Source: an uncultured Slackia sp.
GTDB taxonomy: Bacteria > Actinomycetota > Coriobacteriia > Coriobacteriales > Eggerthellaceae
Assembly: GCA_934661005.1 (NCBI GenBank)
Contig: CAKUIK010000021.1
Coordinates: 1 to 41,695, forward strand
DNA length: 41,695 nt
Direction: 5' to 3'
Shown here one piece after another: positions 7,875-16,315 of the stretch (position 1 is its first letter; every line of letters begins with the position of its first letter). A program made the translations under genes and the position numbers. Below the pieces are notes generated by a model, which worked only from the letters and a program-made list of their open reading frames with translations, did no database searches and was not told where the DNA came from.

Positions 7875-8510
7875 ATGGCAAAAACGGTTCAGTATGCGTT
7901 CTATTTCGATTCTTCCAAATGCACGGGTTGCAAGACCTGCCAGGTCGCCTGTAAGGAAACCTATAAGCTCGGCGTGAACAATTTGTACCGTCGCGTGTTT
8001 GAATACCAAGGCGGCACGTGGGAGAAGAACGAAGCGGGAAGCTACGTTCCGAACGGCGTGTTCGGCTATAAGATTTCGATGGCGTGCAACCATTGCGACG
8101 TTCCTGCTTGTTTGGGAAATTGTCCGACGGGCGCGATTTCCAAAGATGAGGAAACGGGCGTTGTCAAGATCGACCAAGAGACGTGCATTGGTTGCAAAAC
8201 GTGCATCACGGCATGCCCGTACGGCGTCCCCACGTTCGTCGAGGAAACTGGCTTGGTGAACAAGTGCGATATGTGCGCGGCGGAGATCGCAGCGGGCGGC
8301 AAGCCGATTTGCGTCACGGCTTGTCCGATGCGCGCTCTCGATTGGGGCGACAAAGACGAGCTCATTGCCAAATACGGCGAGGGCGACGTTGAGGTTGAAC
8401 CCCTGCCGAAAAACAGCACGGGTGCGAACTTCATTGTCAACCCGCATCCCAATGCTCAAAAATCGGGTGAAGGCACGGGTTCCGTTGTAAGCTTGGACGA
8501 AGAGCTCTAG
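7875..8510 (+). CDS. DmsB-like 4Fe-4S ferredoxin subunit
   Basis: This electron-transfer subunit links the membrane anchor to the molybdoenzyme. Four cysteine clusters are complete: CTGCKTCQVACKE at the N-terminus, CNHCDVPACLGNCP, CIGCKTCITACPYG, and CDMCAAE with ICVTACP. This implies four [4Fe-4S] clusters. The protein has no signal peptide, as expected for a subunit co-exported with the Tat-bearing partner. It starts 15 bases after the catalytic gene, with AAAGGGG upstream, so the two are co-transcribed. The length of 211 residues fits DmsB/PhsB-type subunits. Confidence 0.93.
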   Translation: MAKTVQYAFYFDSSKCTGCKTCQVACKETYKLGVNNLYRRVFEYQGGTWEKNEAGSYVPNGVFGYKISMACNHCDVPACLGNCPTGAISKDEETGVVKIDQETCIGCKTCITACPYGVPTFVEETGLVNKCDMCAAEIAAGGKPICVTACPMRALDWGDKDELIAKYGEGDVEVEPLPKNSTGANFIVNPHPNAQKSGEGTGSVVSLDEEL

Positions 8511-8522
8511 CGGCGTCAATTC

Positions 8523-8548
8523 AGGGGAGGGGCGCATGCTCCTCCCCT
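8523..8548 (+). promoter_or_regulatory. Strong hairpin between the FeS and chaperone genes
   Basis: AGGGGAGG (8523-8530) and CCTCCCCT (8541-8548) form a perfect 8-bp stem with a ten-base loop, followed by the T-rich TATTGTTT. It could act as a partial terminator lowering expression of downstream genes, or as a 3' stabiliser of the AB mRNA. CCTCC (8541-8545) can alternatively pair with the next Shine-Dalgarno GGAGG (8557-8561). Confidence 0.6.
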
Positions 8549-8569
8549 TATTGTTTGGAGGGGTTCCGA

Positions 8570-9265
8570 ATGGGAATGAATAGTGAAGAACTCGCCTCGG
8601 CGAGTGTTGCTTTCGATTTGGCCGCGCGTCTTGTGCAGTGCGAGCCCGATGAGGCGTGGATTGCGCAATGCGTGCAGGTCGATGCATTTTCGGAATCTCC
8701 CTTTGGTGGAGACGACCTTGCAGTGCGAGGCGGTCTTGAGCTGCTTTCGTCGTGGTGTTCCAATGTCGATGACGCCTGCTCTGCGGCGAACGAGGCGGCT
8801 CGCGATTGGCTGCGGCTTTTCGCGGGAGCGGGCGCGCCGGAAGCGCCAATCGTGGAATCGGTCTATACTGAGCCCAATTCCACAATGTTTGGCCGCTCGA
8901 CTATTGCGGTGCATCGCGAGTATGCGCGATGGGGCTTGGAATTCGAGCGATCTGGCAAGGAGCCCGATGATGCGCTTGGACTCATGCTGGCGTTCTGCGC
9001 GCACCTCATGCGAGAACAGGTGCGCGGAATTCGGGAAAACGATGCGGCGTCTGCGGGCGCGGCGGCGACGGCCCTTGAACAATTCCTGGCGCAGCATATG
9101 CTCCCCTGGGTTTCCGCATGGCGCTTTTTGGTGAACGAGCACGCCAAAACCGACTACTATCGAGGCGTAGGAGATCTGGTGTTTGGACTCGAACGGTCGC
9201 TTGCTGCGCGTTTCGGTATCGCATTCAACGAATCGGATGGCACATTTGCCTATCGTGAGGGTTGA
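8570..9265 (+). CDS. TorD/DmsD-type molybdoenzyme maturation chaperone
   Basis: A cytoplasmic chaperone of this family binds the Tat signal and folds the catalytic subunit until cofactor is loaded. The all-helical sequence, EPDDALGLMLAFCAHLMREQ followed by FLAQHMLPWVSAW, is characteristic of the TorD family. I place the start at ATG 8570 because GGAGGGG lies six bases upstream; an upstream TTG at 8555 would put that ribosome site inside the gene. The product has 231 residues. Its place between the FeS and anchor genes supports a dedicated role for this enzyme. Confidence 0.85.
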   Translation: MGMNSEELASASVAFDLAARLVQCEPDEAWIAQCVQVDAFSESPFGGDDLAVRGGLELLSSWCSNVDDACSAANEAARDWLRLFAGAGAPEAPIVESVYTEPNSTMFGRSTIAVHREYARWGLEFERSGKEPDDALGLMLAFCAHLMREQVRGIRENDAASAGAAATALEQFLAQHMLPWVSAWRFLVNEHAKTDYYRGVGDLVFGLERSLAARFGIAFNESDGTFAYREG

Positions 9266-9334
9266 TTCGCACTTGCGATTGGCCGCTCCTTTTGCGACGA
9301 TGCGTACAGGGCAATGCGTTGCAAGGGGGAGGGC

Positions 9335-10213
9335 ATGTTCAGCGCTTTTGTCATAGTGTATTTATTCTTGGGCGGCTTTGGCTCGGGCTTGTTGTTCGTA
9401 TCCGCATTCGCGAGCCTCGTGTTTCATTGCGCGCTCGACTGCAATGAAATCGAGATAGCGGCGTTTGACGAATGGCGGAACCGATGTTTTCTATGGGGCT
9501 TCGTCATCGTCTTGTGCGGTGCGTTGTGCTTGCTTCTTGATTTAGGCAAGCCGGAACGTTTTGTAATGTTGTTTGTGCGCCCGTCATCGGCATCGGTGCT
9601 CGCTTACGGAACGATGCTCCTTACTGCGCTTATCGTGTGCTCGGCCCTGCTTGTTTTTGCGAACTATTTCGTCGTTCGCGTGAGGGCTCCAATCGCTGCA
9701 TATAGGGTTTGCGAGGTCGTGTGCATTCTGCTTTCCATTGCTGTTATGGCCTATACCGGCGTATATCTCATGTCGACGCAGGCTGTCGCATTTTGGACGA
9801 GCCCCCTTTTGGTCGCCCTCTTCGTTGCCTCGGCGTTGTCGATGGGCTTTTCGGGCTGTGCGTTTGCGGGTTCGCTCTTGCGTGACACCTGGATGCTCGA
9901 AGGCGCAAATGCGGCATTGCGTTGGGGACATATTATTGTCCTGGCGATTGAGGCGTGCCTTCTTGCGTCGTTCCTGGCGGGAGCGATGAACCGCGGCGGG
10001 CGTGCGGCCGATTCATGCATGCTGCTGTTTTCAGGCGATTTGGAGGTATGGTTTCTTGGTGGGGTAGTGATGTGCGGTTTGCTCATTCCCCTTATCCGAG
10101 AAATTGCCCCCGCGTCGCTTCGGCAAGCTGTCACGCTTCCCGTCTCTGACGTTCTGTGCGTTTTCGGCGGCCTTGCTTTGCGCTTATGCCTTGTGAGCGC
10201 CGGCCTGCATTAG
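9335..10213 (+). CDS. NrfD/DmsC-like membrane anchor subunit
   Basis: This polytopic membrane protein (about eight helices, 292 residues) is expected to oxidise menaquinol and feed electrons to the ferredoxin subunit. The N-terminus YLFLGGFGSGLLFVSAF and the later DLGKPERFVMLFVRP are typical of the NrfD/DmsC group. I chose ATG 9335 because AAGGGGG precedes it. An in-frame ATG at 9314 lacks a ribosome site. It ends the molybdoenzyme operon. No terminator is evident before the next gene. Confidence 0.85.
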   Translation: MFSAFVIVYLFLGGFGSGLLFVSAFASLVFHCALDCNEIEIAAFDEWRNRCFLWGFVIVLCGALCLLLDLGKPERFVMLFVRPSSASVLAYGTMLLTALIVCSALLVFANYFVVRVRAPIAAYRVCEVVCILLSIAVMAYTGVYLMSTQAVAFWTSPLLVALFVASALSMGFSGCAFAGSLLRDTWMLEGANAALRWGHIIVLAIEACLLASFLAGAMNRGGRAADSCMLLFSGDLEVWFLGGVVMCGLLIPLIREIAPASLRQAVTLPVSDVLCVFGGLALRLCLVSAGLH

Positions 10214-10267
10214 CGGGACTTTTTCGCTACAATCGTGCTGTTGGCCAATAATACTGATGGGGTGCGC

Positions 10268-10711
10268 ATGCAAGATTTCAAGCTAGATGAAACGTCGGGT
10301 TTACCGGTGTGGGTCCAGCTGCGCAATCGATTCGTCTACCTCATCAAAACCGGCCACTACGAGCCAGGTGAGCAGCTGCCGAGCGTGCGCAGCCTCGCGG
10401 CAGATTTGTCCATCAATTACAACACGGTCAGCAAGGCTTACGTCGACCTCGAGCACTCGGGGTATGTGCTGAGCGTGCGCGGCCGTGGCGTTTTCGTTAA
10501 AGAAATAGCGCGCGAATCGTGCGAGGACATGCTGTCGGCGGTCGATACGGTTTTGGACGATGCTATTCGTCGATGTATGTCGATGGGCATGTCGCTCGAC
10601 GAGGTGCGCCTGCGCATGCTCGATGTGGCGCATGAGATTCAACTGGAATCCCAGGCGATTCTTTCCGAGAAAAGGAATCTGAATGAAAGAGGAAAAGGCC
10701 CCAAGGCGTGA
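10268..10711 (+). CDS. GntR-family transcriptional regulator, short YtrA-like type
   Basis: The 147-residue DNA-binding protein has the GntR winged helix at residues 10-80: PVWVQLRNRFVYLI, PGEQLPSVRSLAADL, and NTVSKAYVDLEHSGYV with the wing RGRGVFV. Only a short helical C-terminus follows, which is the YtrA subgroup lacking a large effector domain. Such regulators usually control the operon they sit in. TACAAT (10228-10233) could be its -10 box. The gene overlaps the following slipin gene by 29 bases, so the two are translationally coupled. It may also affect the molybdoenzyme operon upstream, but nothing in the sequence shows this. Confidence 0.9.
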   Translation: MQDFKLDETSGLPVWVQLRNRFVYLIKTGHYEPGEQLPSVRSLAADLSINYNTVSKAYVDLEHSGYVLSVRGRGVFVKEIARESCEDMLSAVDTVLDDAIRRCMSMGMSLDEVRLRMLDVAHEIQLESQAILSEKRNLNERGKGPKA

Positions 10712-11636
10712 ACGTCGCGCTCAAAAAGCGGCTTCTATTGAGAAATATAATTCACGAACCGACCGCAAGACATCGCAAAATGGATCAGTGCTGTTTTCCG
10801 CATTCGTTTTCTCGGCGGCGTTCATTATCGCGTTCGGCGCGTGCCGCTTAGCTTTCGGGGACGCAACCGTATGGACGCTTGGCGGCTCCCTTCTTGTTGC
10901 GGTGCTTGCGAGCATGTCGATTCATATTGCGCTGCAATGGGAAAAGGTTGTTGTGTTGCGTTTGGGAAAGTACAGCCGCACGAAAGGCCCTGGCGTTTAT
11001 TTCACCATTCCTATTTTTGAACAAGTTGCACTCGTTGCCGACCAGCGCGTTATGCTCACGGGCTTTGGCGCTGAGGCCACGTTAACGAGCGACTTGGTGC
11101 CGATTAACGTCGACGCGGTTTTGTTCTGGATGGTATGGGACGCCGAAAAAGCAGCGCTTGAGGTGGAGAATTACTACAATTCCGTATCGCTTGTTGCTCA
11201 GACGGCGTTGCGCGATGCCATTGGCCGCGCGAGCGCTTCCGAGGTTGCTGTGCGACGTAATCAGCTTGACGAGGAGCTGCAGGAAGTCATCGAGGAAAAA
11301 ACGAGCCAGTGGGGCATTACAATCCTGTCGGTCGAGATTCGCGACATTGTGATTCCTGAAAGCTTGCAAGAGGCGATGAGCGCCGAGGCCCAAGCGGAGC
11401 GTGAAAAAAATGCTCGAATGGTACTCGCCGAGGTCGAAAAAGACATCTCCTCTATGCTCGTTGAGGCGGCGGATCAATACAAGGAAAACGACATTGCGCT
11501 GCGTTTGCGTACAATGCACCTGCTTTATGAAAGCGTAAAGAGCTCGGGCGGAACGGTTGTCATCCCAAGCGCCTACAGCGATGGCTTCTCTGATTCGGCG
11601 CTTGAGAAGATGGTGGACGCTACCCGAAGGGGATAG
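10683..11636 (+). CDS. SPFH/band 7 (slipin-type) membrane protein
   Basis: This stomatin-like protein forms membrane-associated oligomers in functional membrane microdomains. After a charged N-terminus, two hydrophobic segments (about residues 36-80) anchor it. The SPFH domain follows: VLRLGKYSRTKGPGVYFTIP, PINVDAVLFWMVWD, RDAIGRASASEV, and QWGITILSVEIRDIVIPESL. A helical EAQAEREKNARM stretch comes next. The start ATG lies inside the GntR gene with AAAGGA upstream. The partner protease (NfeD type) often found with slipins is absent here. The combination with a YtrA-type regulator suggests a membrane stress response, which is inference. Confidence 0.9.
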   Translation: MKEEKAPRRERRAQKAASIEKYNSRTDRKTSQNGSVLFSAFVFSAAFIIAFGACRLAFGDATVWTLGGSLLVAVLASMSIHIALQWEKVVVLRLGKYSRTKGPGVYFTIPIFEQVALVADQRVMLTGFGAEATLTSDLVPINVDAVLFWMVWDAEKAALEVENYYNSVSLVAQTALRDAIGRASASEVAVRRNQLDEELQEVIEEKTSQWGITILSVEIRDIVIPESLQEAMSAEAQAEREKNARMVLAEVEKDISSMLVEAADQYKENDIALRLRTMHLLYESVKSSGGTVVIPSAYSDGFSDSALEKMVDATRRG

Positions 11637-11795
11637 GGTGGCATTGGTCAAGTTTGCCGCTCTTGGTGGATTCGTCGTGGCGAACGGAACGGTATCCTCT
11701 CCCGCATGGCGAAACTGCGCTGTTGGGCTTTGTGGTTCCCGCTGGGCTCTTTTGGGCGTAAAATTAAACGGTTATGCCCGACCAAAAGGGGAAAT

Positions 11796-13055
11796 ATGCA
11801 AGCTTGTGAAACGAATATGCTCAGCGTTGATGCGCAGGCAACTGCGGCTTCGACCGATGCCGCCCTGGCGCCTGGCGCATCGTTCGCCGGCCTGAGCGCT
11901 ACGACCGCTGCGTCGACCGCCGCTGCGTCCGCCGCCGCTGGCGTCGGCGCTGTCGTTGCGTCTGGCGCTGCTATATCGCCGAGCGCCGCCGGCTCGTCGC
12001 GCCCGAACCAGCGCACGCGCCGCGTGAGCGTAGGCGGAGTGCCCATGGGCGGCGGCGCGTCGTGCGTCGTGCAGTCGATGCTCAACGCTCCCGCCGACGA
12101 CGTGGAAGCGAACCTTCGCCAAATTCGCGCCCTCGAGGCGGCAGGTTGCGAAGTGGTGCGCATGGCCATTCCGCGTCGCGTCTATCTGGACCAATTCGCC
12201 GAAGTATGCGCGAAAAGCCCCCTGCCGGTGGTCGCCGACGTGCACTTCGATGCGGGCATCGCCATCGAAGCCGCCCGCCGCGGAGCTGCGAAGCTGCGCA
12301 TCAACCCCGGCAACATCGGCGGCTGGGAAAAGACCGACGAAGTCATCGAAGCCGCCCGCGCTGCGCACATTCCCATTCGCGTTGGCGTGAACGCTGGCTC
12401 GCTCGACGACGCGCTGAAGGCTCGAGGCGACCTTACGCTTCCCGAAAAACTCGCTGCGTCGGCCGTCGAGTACGTGCGCCATTTCGAGCAACGCGATTTC
12501 GGCGACGTCGTGGTTTCGGCCAAGGCGCACGATGTGCAGGCGACCATCGCCACCTACCGCGCGCTCGCACAGGAAATTCCGCAGGTGCCGCTGCACATTG
12601 GCATCACCGAGGCTGGCACGCTCATGCAGGGCGTCATTAAATCGGCTTGCGGCCTGGGCATTCTTCTAAATGAGGGCATCGGCGACACCATGCGCATCTC
12701 GCTCACCGACGAGCCCACCGAAGAGGTACGCGCGTGCTGGATGCTGCTCGCCGCGCTCGACTTGCGCCGCCGCGGCCCCGAAATCATCAGCTGCCCCACG
12801 TGTGGCCGCTGCCAGGTGAACCTCATCGACCTCGCGAAGAAGGTTGATGCGCGCCTCGCGAATCGCGTTGAGCCCGTGAAGGTCGCCGTTATGGGCTGTG
12901 TCGTGAACGGCCCAGGCGAAGCTGCCGACGCAGACCTTGGCGTGGCGTGCGGCGCGGGCTCGGGCGTCGTGTTCAAACGCGGCGAGGTCTTGCGAAAAGT
13001 GCCCGAGGCCGATATCGTAGACGCGCTGATGGAAGAGCTCGAAAAGCTGGCTTAG
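11796..13055 (+). CDS. ispG: 4-hydroxy-3-methylbut-2-en-1-yl diphosphate synthase with Ala/Ser-rich N-terminal extension
   Basis: IspG (GcpE) converts MEcPP to HMBPP with a [4Fe-4S] cluster in the MEP pathway. The TIM-barrel part begins at RRVSVGGVPMGGG. Substrate and barrel motifs include PVVADVHFDA, KLRINPGNIGG and IGITEAGT. Cluster ligands appear as CPTCGRCQVNL and GCVVNGPGEA. The start ATG 11796 has AAAAGGGG upstream, and no later start has a ribosome site. The protein therefore has about 65 extra N-terminal residues, mostly Ala, Ser, Thr and Gly, that homologues generally lack. proS follows on the same strand after 167 bases. The preceding 159 bases hold a TAAAAT that may be a -10 box. 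Confidence 0.95.
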   Translation: MQACETNMLSVDAQATAASTDAALAPGASFAGLSATTAASTAAASAAAGVGAVVASGAAISPSAAGSSRPNQRTRRVSVGGVPMGGGASCVVQSMLNAPADDVEANLRQIRALEAAGCEVVRMAIPRRVYLDQFAEVCAKSPLPVVADVHFDAGIAIEAARRGAAKLRINPGNIGGWEKTDEVIEAARAAHIPIRVGVNAGSLDDALKARGDLTLPEKLAASAVEYVRHFEQRDFGDVVVSAKAHDVQATIATYRALAQEIPQVPLHIGITEAGTLMQGVIKSACGLGILLNEGIGDTMRISLTDEPTEEVRACWMLLAALDLRRRGPEIISCPTCGRCQVNLIDLAKKVDARLANRVEPVKVAVMGCVVNGPGEAADADLGVACGAGSGVVFKRGEVLRKVPEADIVDALMEELEKLA

Positions 13056-13222
13056 TCGCATCGCGCCATCGCTCGATGCATCGACCTCTTGCGCCGTCGC
13101 CTGCGACGCTGCTGAAACGCTTCGACCGCACCGTTTTCCGCCGCGTTGTCGAGCGCGCCCATCACCGCTGTAACCACGCGTTCAATTTCCGCATTGGAAC
13201 CAACATAGAAAAGGAACCACCC

Positions 13223-14941
13223 ATGGCAAACATTCGCAAACAGCCCGTTTTGCGCATGAGCGACATTTACGCTCCCACGTTGAAGGAAGATCCCTCTGAC
13301 GCCGACATTGAATCGGCGAAGCTGCTCGTTCGCGCGGGTATGATTCGCAAAGAAGCCGCCGGCCTGTACACCTTCCTGCCGCTCGGCATGCGCGTCATTA
13401 GCAAAATCGAGACCATCGTGCGTGAGGAAATGGATTCCCACGGCGGCCAGGAAATTCTTATGCCGTTCGTGCAGCCCGCTGAGCTGTGGCATCGTTCGGG
13501 CCGCTGGGACGTTTATGGCCCCGAACTTCTGCGCGTGACCGACCGCCACGACAACGAGTTCTGCCTTGGCCCCACGCACGAGGAAATCGTGACCGACCTG
13601 GTGAACAACGAGCTTCGCAGCTATAAAGACCTGCCGAAGAACCTCTACCAAATTCAGGTGAAGTTCCGCGACGAGCGCCGCCCGCGCTTTGCGCTCATGC
13701 GCGGCCGCGAGTTCATCATGAAGGACGCTTACAGCTTCGACGCCGACGAGGCCGGCCTGGATGCCAGCTACGCCCGCATGCGCGAGGCCTACATCAACAT
13801 GTTCGACCGCATGGGCTTCGACTACCGCGTGGTCGTGGCCGACTCGGGCCAGATCGGCGGCAATGCTTCCGAGGAATACATGGTGCTCGCCGATACCGGT
13901 GAAGCCGAAATCGCGAGCTGCACCTGCGGTTATGCGGCCGACACCGAAGCCGCCCAGGCAACGCCGCACCCCGTGGCGTATGCGGCCGACGCGCTTACGA
14001 AGCTCGAGACCCCAGGCGTGCACACCATCGAGGAACTCGCCGCGTTCTTGGGCACCACTGAAAACGCTTGCGTGAAGGCACTCTCCTGCAAGGCTTCCGA
14101 CGGAGCGTTGTGGGTGCTGTTCGTTCCCGGCGACTACGAGGTGAACGAGGTGGCCGTCGAGCACTTGCTTGGCGAGTTCACGCCGCTTTCCGACGCCGAA
14201 ATGAAGGAAGCGGGCCTTGTGAAGGGCTCCATGGGCCCGGTCGGCCTGCCCGAGGGTGTGAAGATTGCCGCCGATGAAAGCCTGCGCGGCATCGAGCGCT
14301 GGCTCGTGGGCGCGAACGTCGACGGCTTCCATTTTGCGGGCGCCAAGCAGGGCGAAGACTTCACGGTGGATGCCTGGGAGCACCTGTGCATGGTGAAGGA
14401 GGGCGACGCCTGCCCGAAGTGCGGCAAGCCTCTTTCCATCGCGCGCGGCATCGAGGCCGGCCAGATTTTCAAGCTGGGCACGAAGTACTCCGAGGCCATG
14501 GGCGTTACCTTCATGGACGAAGACGGCGTCGAGAAACCGTTCGTGATGGGCTGCTACGGTGTGGGCGTGTCGCGCTGCATGGCTGCCGCCGTTGAGCAGA
14601 GCCACGATGAGAACGGCATCGTGTGGCCCGTGGGCATCGCCCCGGCGCACGTGTGCGTGATTCCACTCTCCGGCAAGCCCGACGAAGTGACCGAGGCTGC
14701 TGCCAAAATCGCCGACGAGCTCGCGTGCGCCGGTTGGGAAGTGGTGCTTGACGACCGCGACGAGCGCGCGGGCGTGAAGTTCGCCGATGCCGACCTTATC
14801 GGTTGGCCCGTGCAGGTCGTTGTGGGCAAGCGCGGTCTGAAAGAGGGCTCCGTGGAAGTGAAGCCTCGCGCTACCGGCGAGAAGCAGTCGGTCGCCATCG
14901 ACGGCGTGCTCGAAGCCGTGGAGGCCGCGCTGAACGCATAG
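13223..14941 (+). CDS. proS: Prolyl-tRNA synthetase, bacterial type with editing domain
   Basis: This class II aminoacyl-tRNA synthetase charges tRNA-Pro. The 572 residues match the bacterial type. Motif 1 region HGGQEILMPFVQPAELW, TxE loop GPTHEE, motif 2 FRDERRPRFALMRGREFIMK and motif 3 GCYGVGVSRCMAA are all visible. Between roughly residues 220 and 400 lies the inserted YbaK-like editing domain that removes mis-charged alanine. ATG 13223 has AAAAGGA eight bases upstream. The region 13056-13222 shows no other gene. It completes the ispG-proS pair of the housekeeping cluster. Confidence 0.97.
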   Translation: MANIRKQPVLRMSDIYAPTLKEDPSDADIESAKLLVRAGMIRKEAAGLYTFLPLGMRVISKIETIVREEMDSHGGQEILMPFVQPAELWHRSGRWDVYGPELLRVTDRHDNEFCLGPTHEEIVTDLVNNELRSYKDLPKNLYQIQVKFRDERRPRFALMRGREFIMKDAYSFDADEAGLDASYARMREAYINMFDRMGFDYRVVVADSGQIGGNASEEYMVLADTGEAEIASCTCGYAADTEAAQATPHPVAYAADALTKLETPGVHTIEELAAFLGTTENACVKALSCKASDGALWVLFVPGDYEVNEVAVEHLLGEFTPLSDAEMKEAGLVKGSMGPVGLPEGVKIAADESLRGIERWLVGANVDGFHFAGAKQGEDFTVDAWEHLCMVKEGDACPKCGKPLSIARGIEAGQIFKLGTKYSEAMGVTFMDEDGVEKPFVMGCYGVGVSRCMAAAVEQSHDENGIVWPVGIAPAHVCVIPLSGKPDEVTEAAAKIADELACAGWEVVLDDRDERAGVKFADADLIGWPVQVVVGKRGLKEGSVEVKPRATGEKQSVAIDGVLEAVEAALNA

Positions 14942-15102
14942 TGCGTTTCATTTATCTTGATACGTGAGAGAGCTGGCTTGTGGCATTGCGCTGCAAGCCG
15001 GCTTTTGGTTTACGGGGCGATTCGTTCTGCTTCTTATTATGCAGGCCTCTTCATATGGCTGTCTCATTTCCGCCACATTTCAGAGGCGTTTCACCTGGGT
15101 TT

Positions 15103-15143
15103 CTTTGATTATCAAAGCATTTTTCCAAAATGCCGGAAAATGC
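15103..15143. promoter_or_regulatory. Two adjacent palindromes upstream of the BASS transporter promoter
   Basis: CTTTGAT-T-ATCAAAG (15103-15117) is a perfect palindrome. It is followed immediately by the inverted repeat GCATTTTTCC (15117-15126) with GGAAAATGC (15135-15143). Both lie just upstream of the -35 box at 15146, the usual place for activator sites. Confidence 0.5.
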
Positions 15144-15145
15144 TC

Positions 15146-15173
15146 TTGCACTTTAGTGTGCGATAGTTATACT
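15146..15173 (+). promoter_or_regulatory. Promoter of the BASS transporter
   Basis: TTGCAC (15146-15151), a 16-base spacer and TATACT (15168-15173) form a good sigma-70-type promoter. Transcription would start near 15180 and leave a leader of about 145 bases before the ATG at 15326. No known riboswitch was recognised in that leader, and 14942-15102 shows no gene. Confidence 0.7.
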
Positions 15174-15325
15174 TGCGTTCACATGCATAGGGCATGTACG
15201 TCGTAGACGCGCACTGCCGAGCACTGGTAATTCGCACTACGATCGACCTTTCCGCCACGACCCGAGCGTTTCACCCCTGCTGGGAATGCGCTGCGCGGCG
15301 AAGCGTTTCGGAAAGGAAGTCGAAA

Positions 15326-16315
15326 ATGAAAACGCTTGAGAAAGTAAGTGATTTCGCAGGGAAGTACATGGCAATCATCGCTTTGGCGGTAGCGATTATT
15401 GCCCTGATCATTCCAGGCCCCGTTCATTCCGTACTACCCACGAGCTGGGTTAATACGCTCCTTGGCATCGTGATGTTCGGCATGGGCATGACGCTCAAGC
15501 TTTCCGACTTTAAGGTCGTTTTCACCAAGCCCAAGGCCGTTATCGTTGGCATCTGCTCGCAGTTCATCGTTATGCCGCTGCTCGCGTTTTTGCTCGTGAC
15601 CATTTTCCAGCTGCCCACCGAGCTCGCCGTTGGCGTCATTCTCGTTGGCTGCTGCCCGGGCGGCACGTCCTCTAACGTGATGACGTATCTGTCCAAGGGC
15701 GATGTCGCGCTTTCCGTTGGTATGACCGCGTGCACCACCATCATGGCTCCTGTTGTGACCCCGGCTCTCGTGCTGCTGCTCGCCGGTCAGTCCATTGACG
15801 TGAGCTATGTGAGCATGCTCATGTCCATCGTTCAGGTTGTGCTTGTTCCTATCGTGCTCGGTTTCATCATCAACGCCGTGGCCCCGAAGGTCTCCGAGGT
15901 GTTCGGCAAGGTTCTGCCCCTTATTTCGGTTATTGCCATCTCTCTGATCATCATGGCCGTTGTTTCCGCGAATGCTGCTAAGCTCATGACGAGCGGCCTG
16001 CTCATCATCGCGGTGGTTATGCTGCACAACATGCTTGGCTATGCGTTCGGCTACGGCGTGGGCCGCGTGCTTGGCCTGAGCAAGGCGCAGATGCGCACGC
16101 TTTCCATCGAGGTTGGCATGCAGAACTCCGGTCTCGCAACTTCGCTGGCTCTGACGCACTTCGCCACCATGCCGCTCGCCGCTGTGCCCGGCACCGTGTT
16201 CAGCGTGTGGCACAACATCTCGGGCGCCGTGTACGCGAACATTCTTGCTCGCACCGCCGAGAAGAAGGAAGCTGCTCCGGCCGCTGCCAACGCCAAGGCT
16301 GCCGCGAACGCGTAA
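15326..16315 (+). CDS. Bile acid:sodium symporter (BASS) family transporter
   Basis: This inner-membrane transporter has about ten helices and 329 residues. The signature ILVGCCPGGTSSNVMTYLSK, then GDVALSVGMTACTTIMAPV with VTPALVLLLAG, and later EVGMQNSGLATSLA are characteristic of the bacterial SBF/BASS group. This group transports organic anions such as keto acids, pantothenate precursors or bile acids with sodium. The substrate cannot be inferred. ATG 15326 has GGAAAGGAAG upstream. The C-terminus is Ala/Asn/Lys-rich (AAPAAANAKAAANA), and its codons and stop appear to continue as degenerate repeats downstream. Confidence 0.92.
   Translation: MKTLEKVSDFAGKYMAIIALAVAIIALIIPGPVHSVLPTSWVNTLLGIVMFGMGMTLKLSDFKVVFTKPKAVIVGICSQFIVMPLLAFLLVTIFQLPTELAVGVILVGCCPGGTSSNVMTYLSKGDVALSVGMTACTTIMAPVVTPALVLLLAGQSIDVSYVSMLMSIVQVVLVPIVLGFIINAVAPKVSEVFGKVLPLISVIAISLIIMAVVSANAAKLMTSGLLIIAVVMLHNMLGYAFGYGVGRVLGLSKAQMRTLSIEVGMQNSGLATSLALTHFATMPLAAVPGTVFSVWHNISGAVYANILARTAEKKEAAPAAANAKAAANA

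Noticed and set aside
6453..8885. 810-codon minus-strand open frame under the molybdoenzyme operon
   Set aside because: It is antisense to two genes with complete motifs, and its protein is rich in Arg and His without any domain.
13052..14650. 532-codon minus-strand frame opposite proS
   Set aside because: Shadow of the proS codon bias; no ribosome site or recognisable domain.
15103..15117. FNR/CRP-type binding site
   Set aside because: The half-sites TTTGAT and ATCAAA are separated by one base rather than four, so the FNR pattern does not fit.
14942..15325. Riboswitch in the leader of the BASS transporter
   Set aside because: The leader is long enough, but no known aptamer pattern could be recognised by eye.
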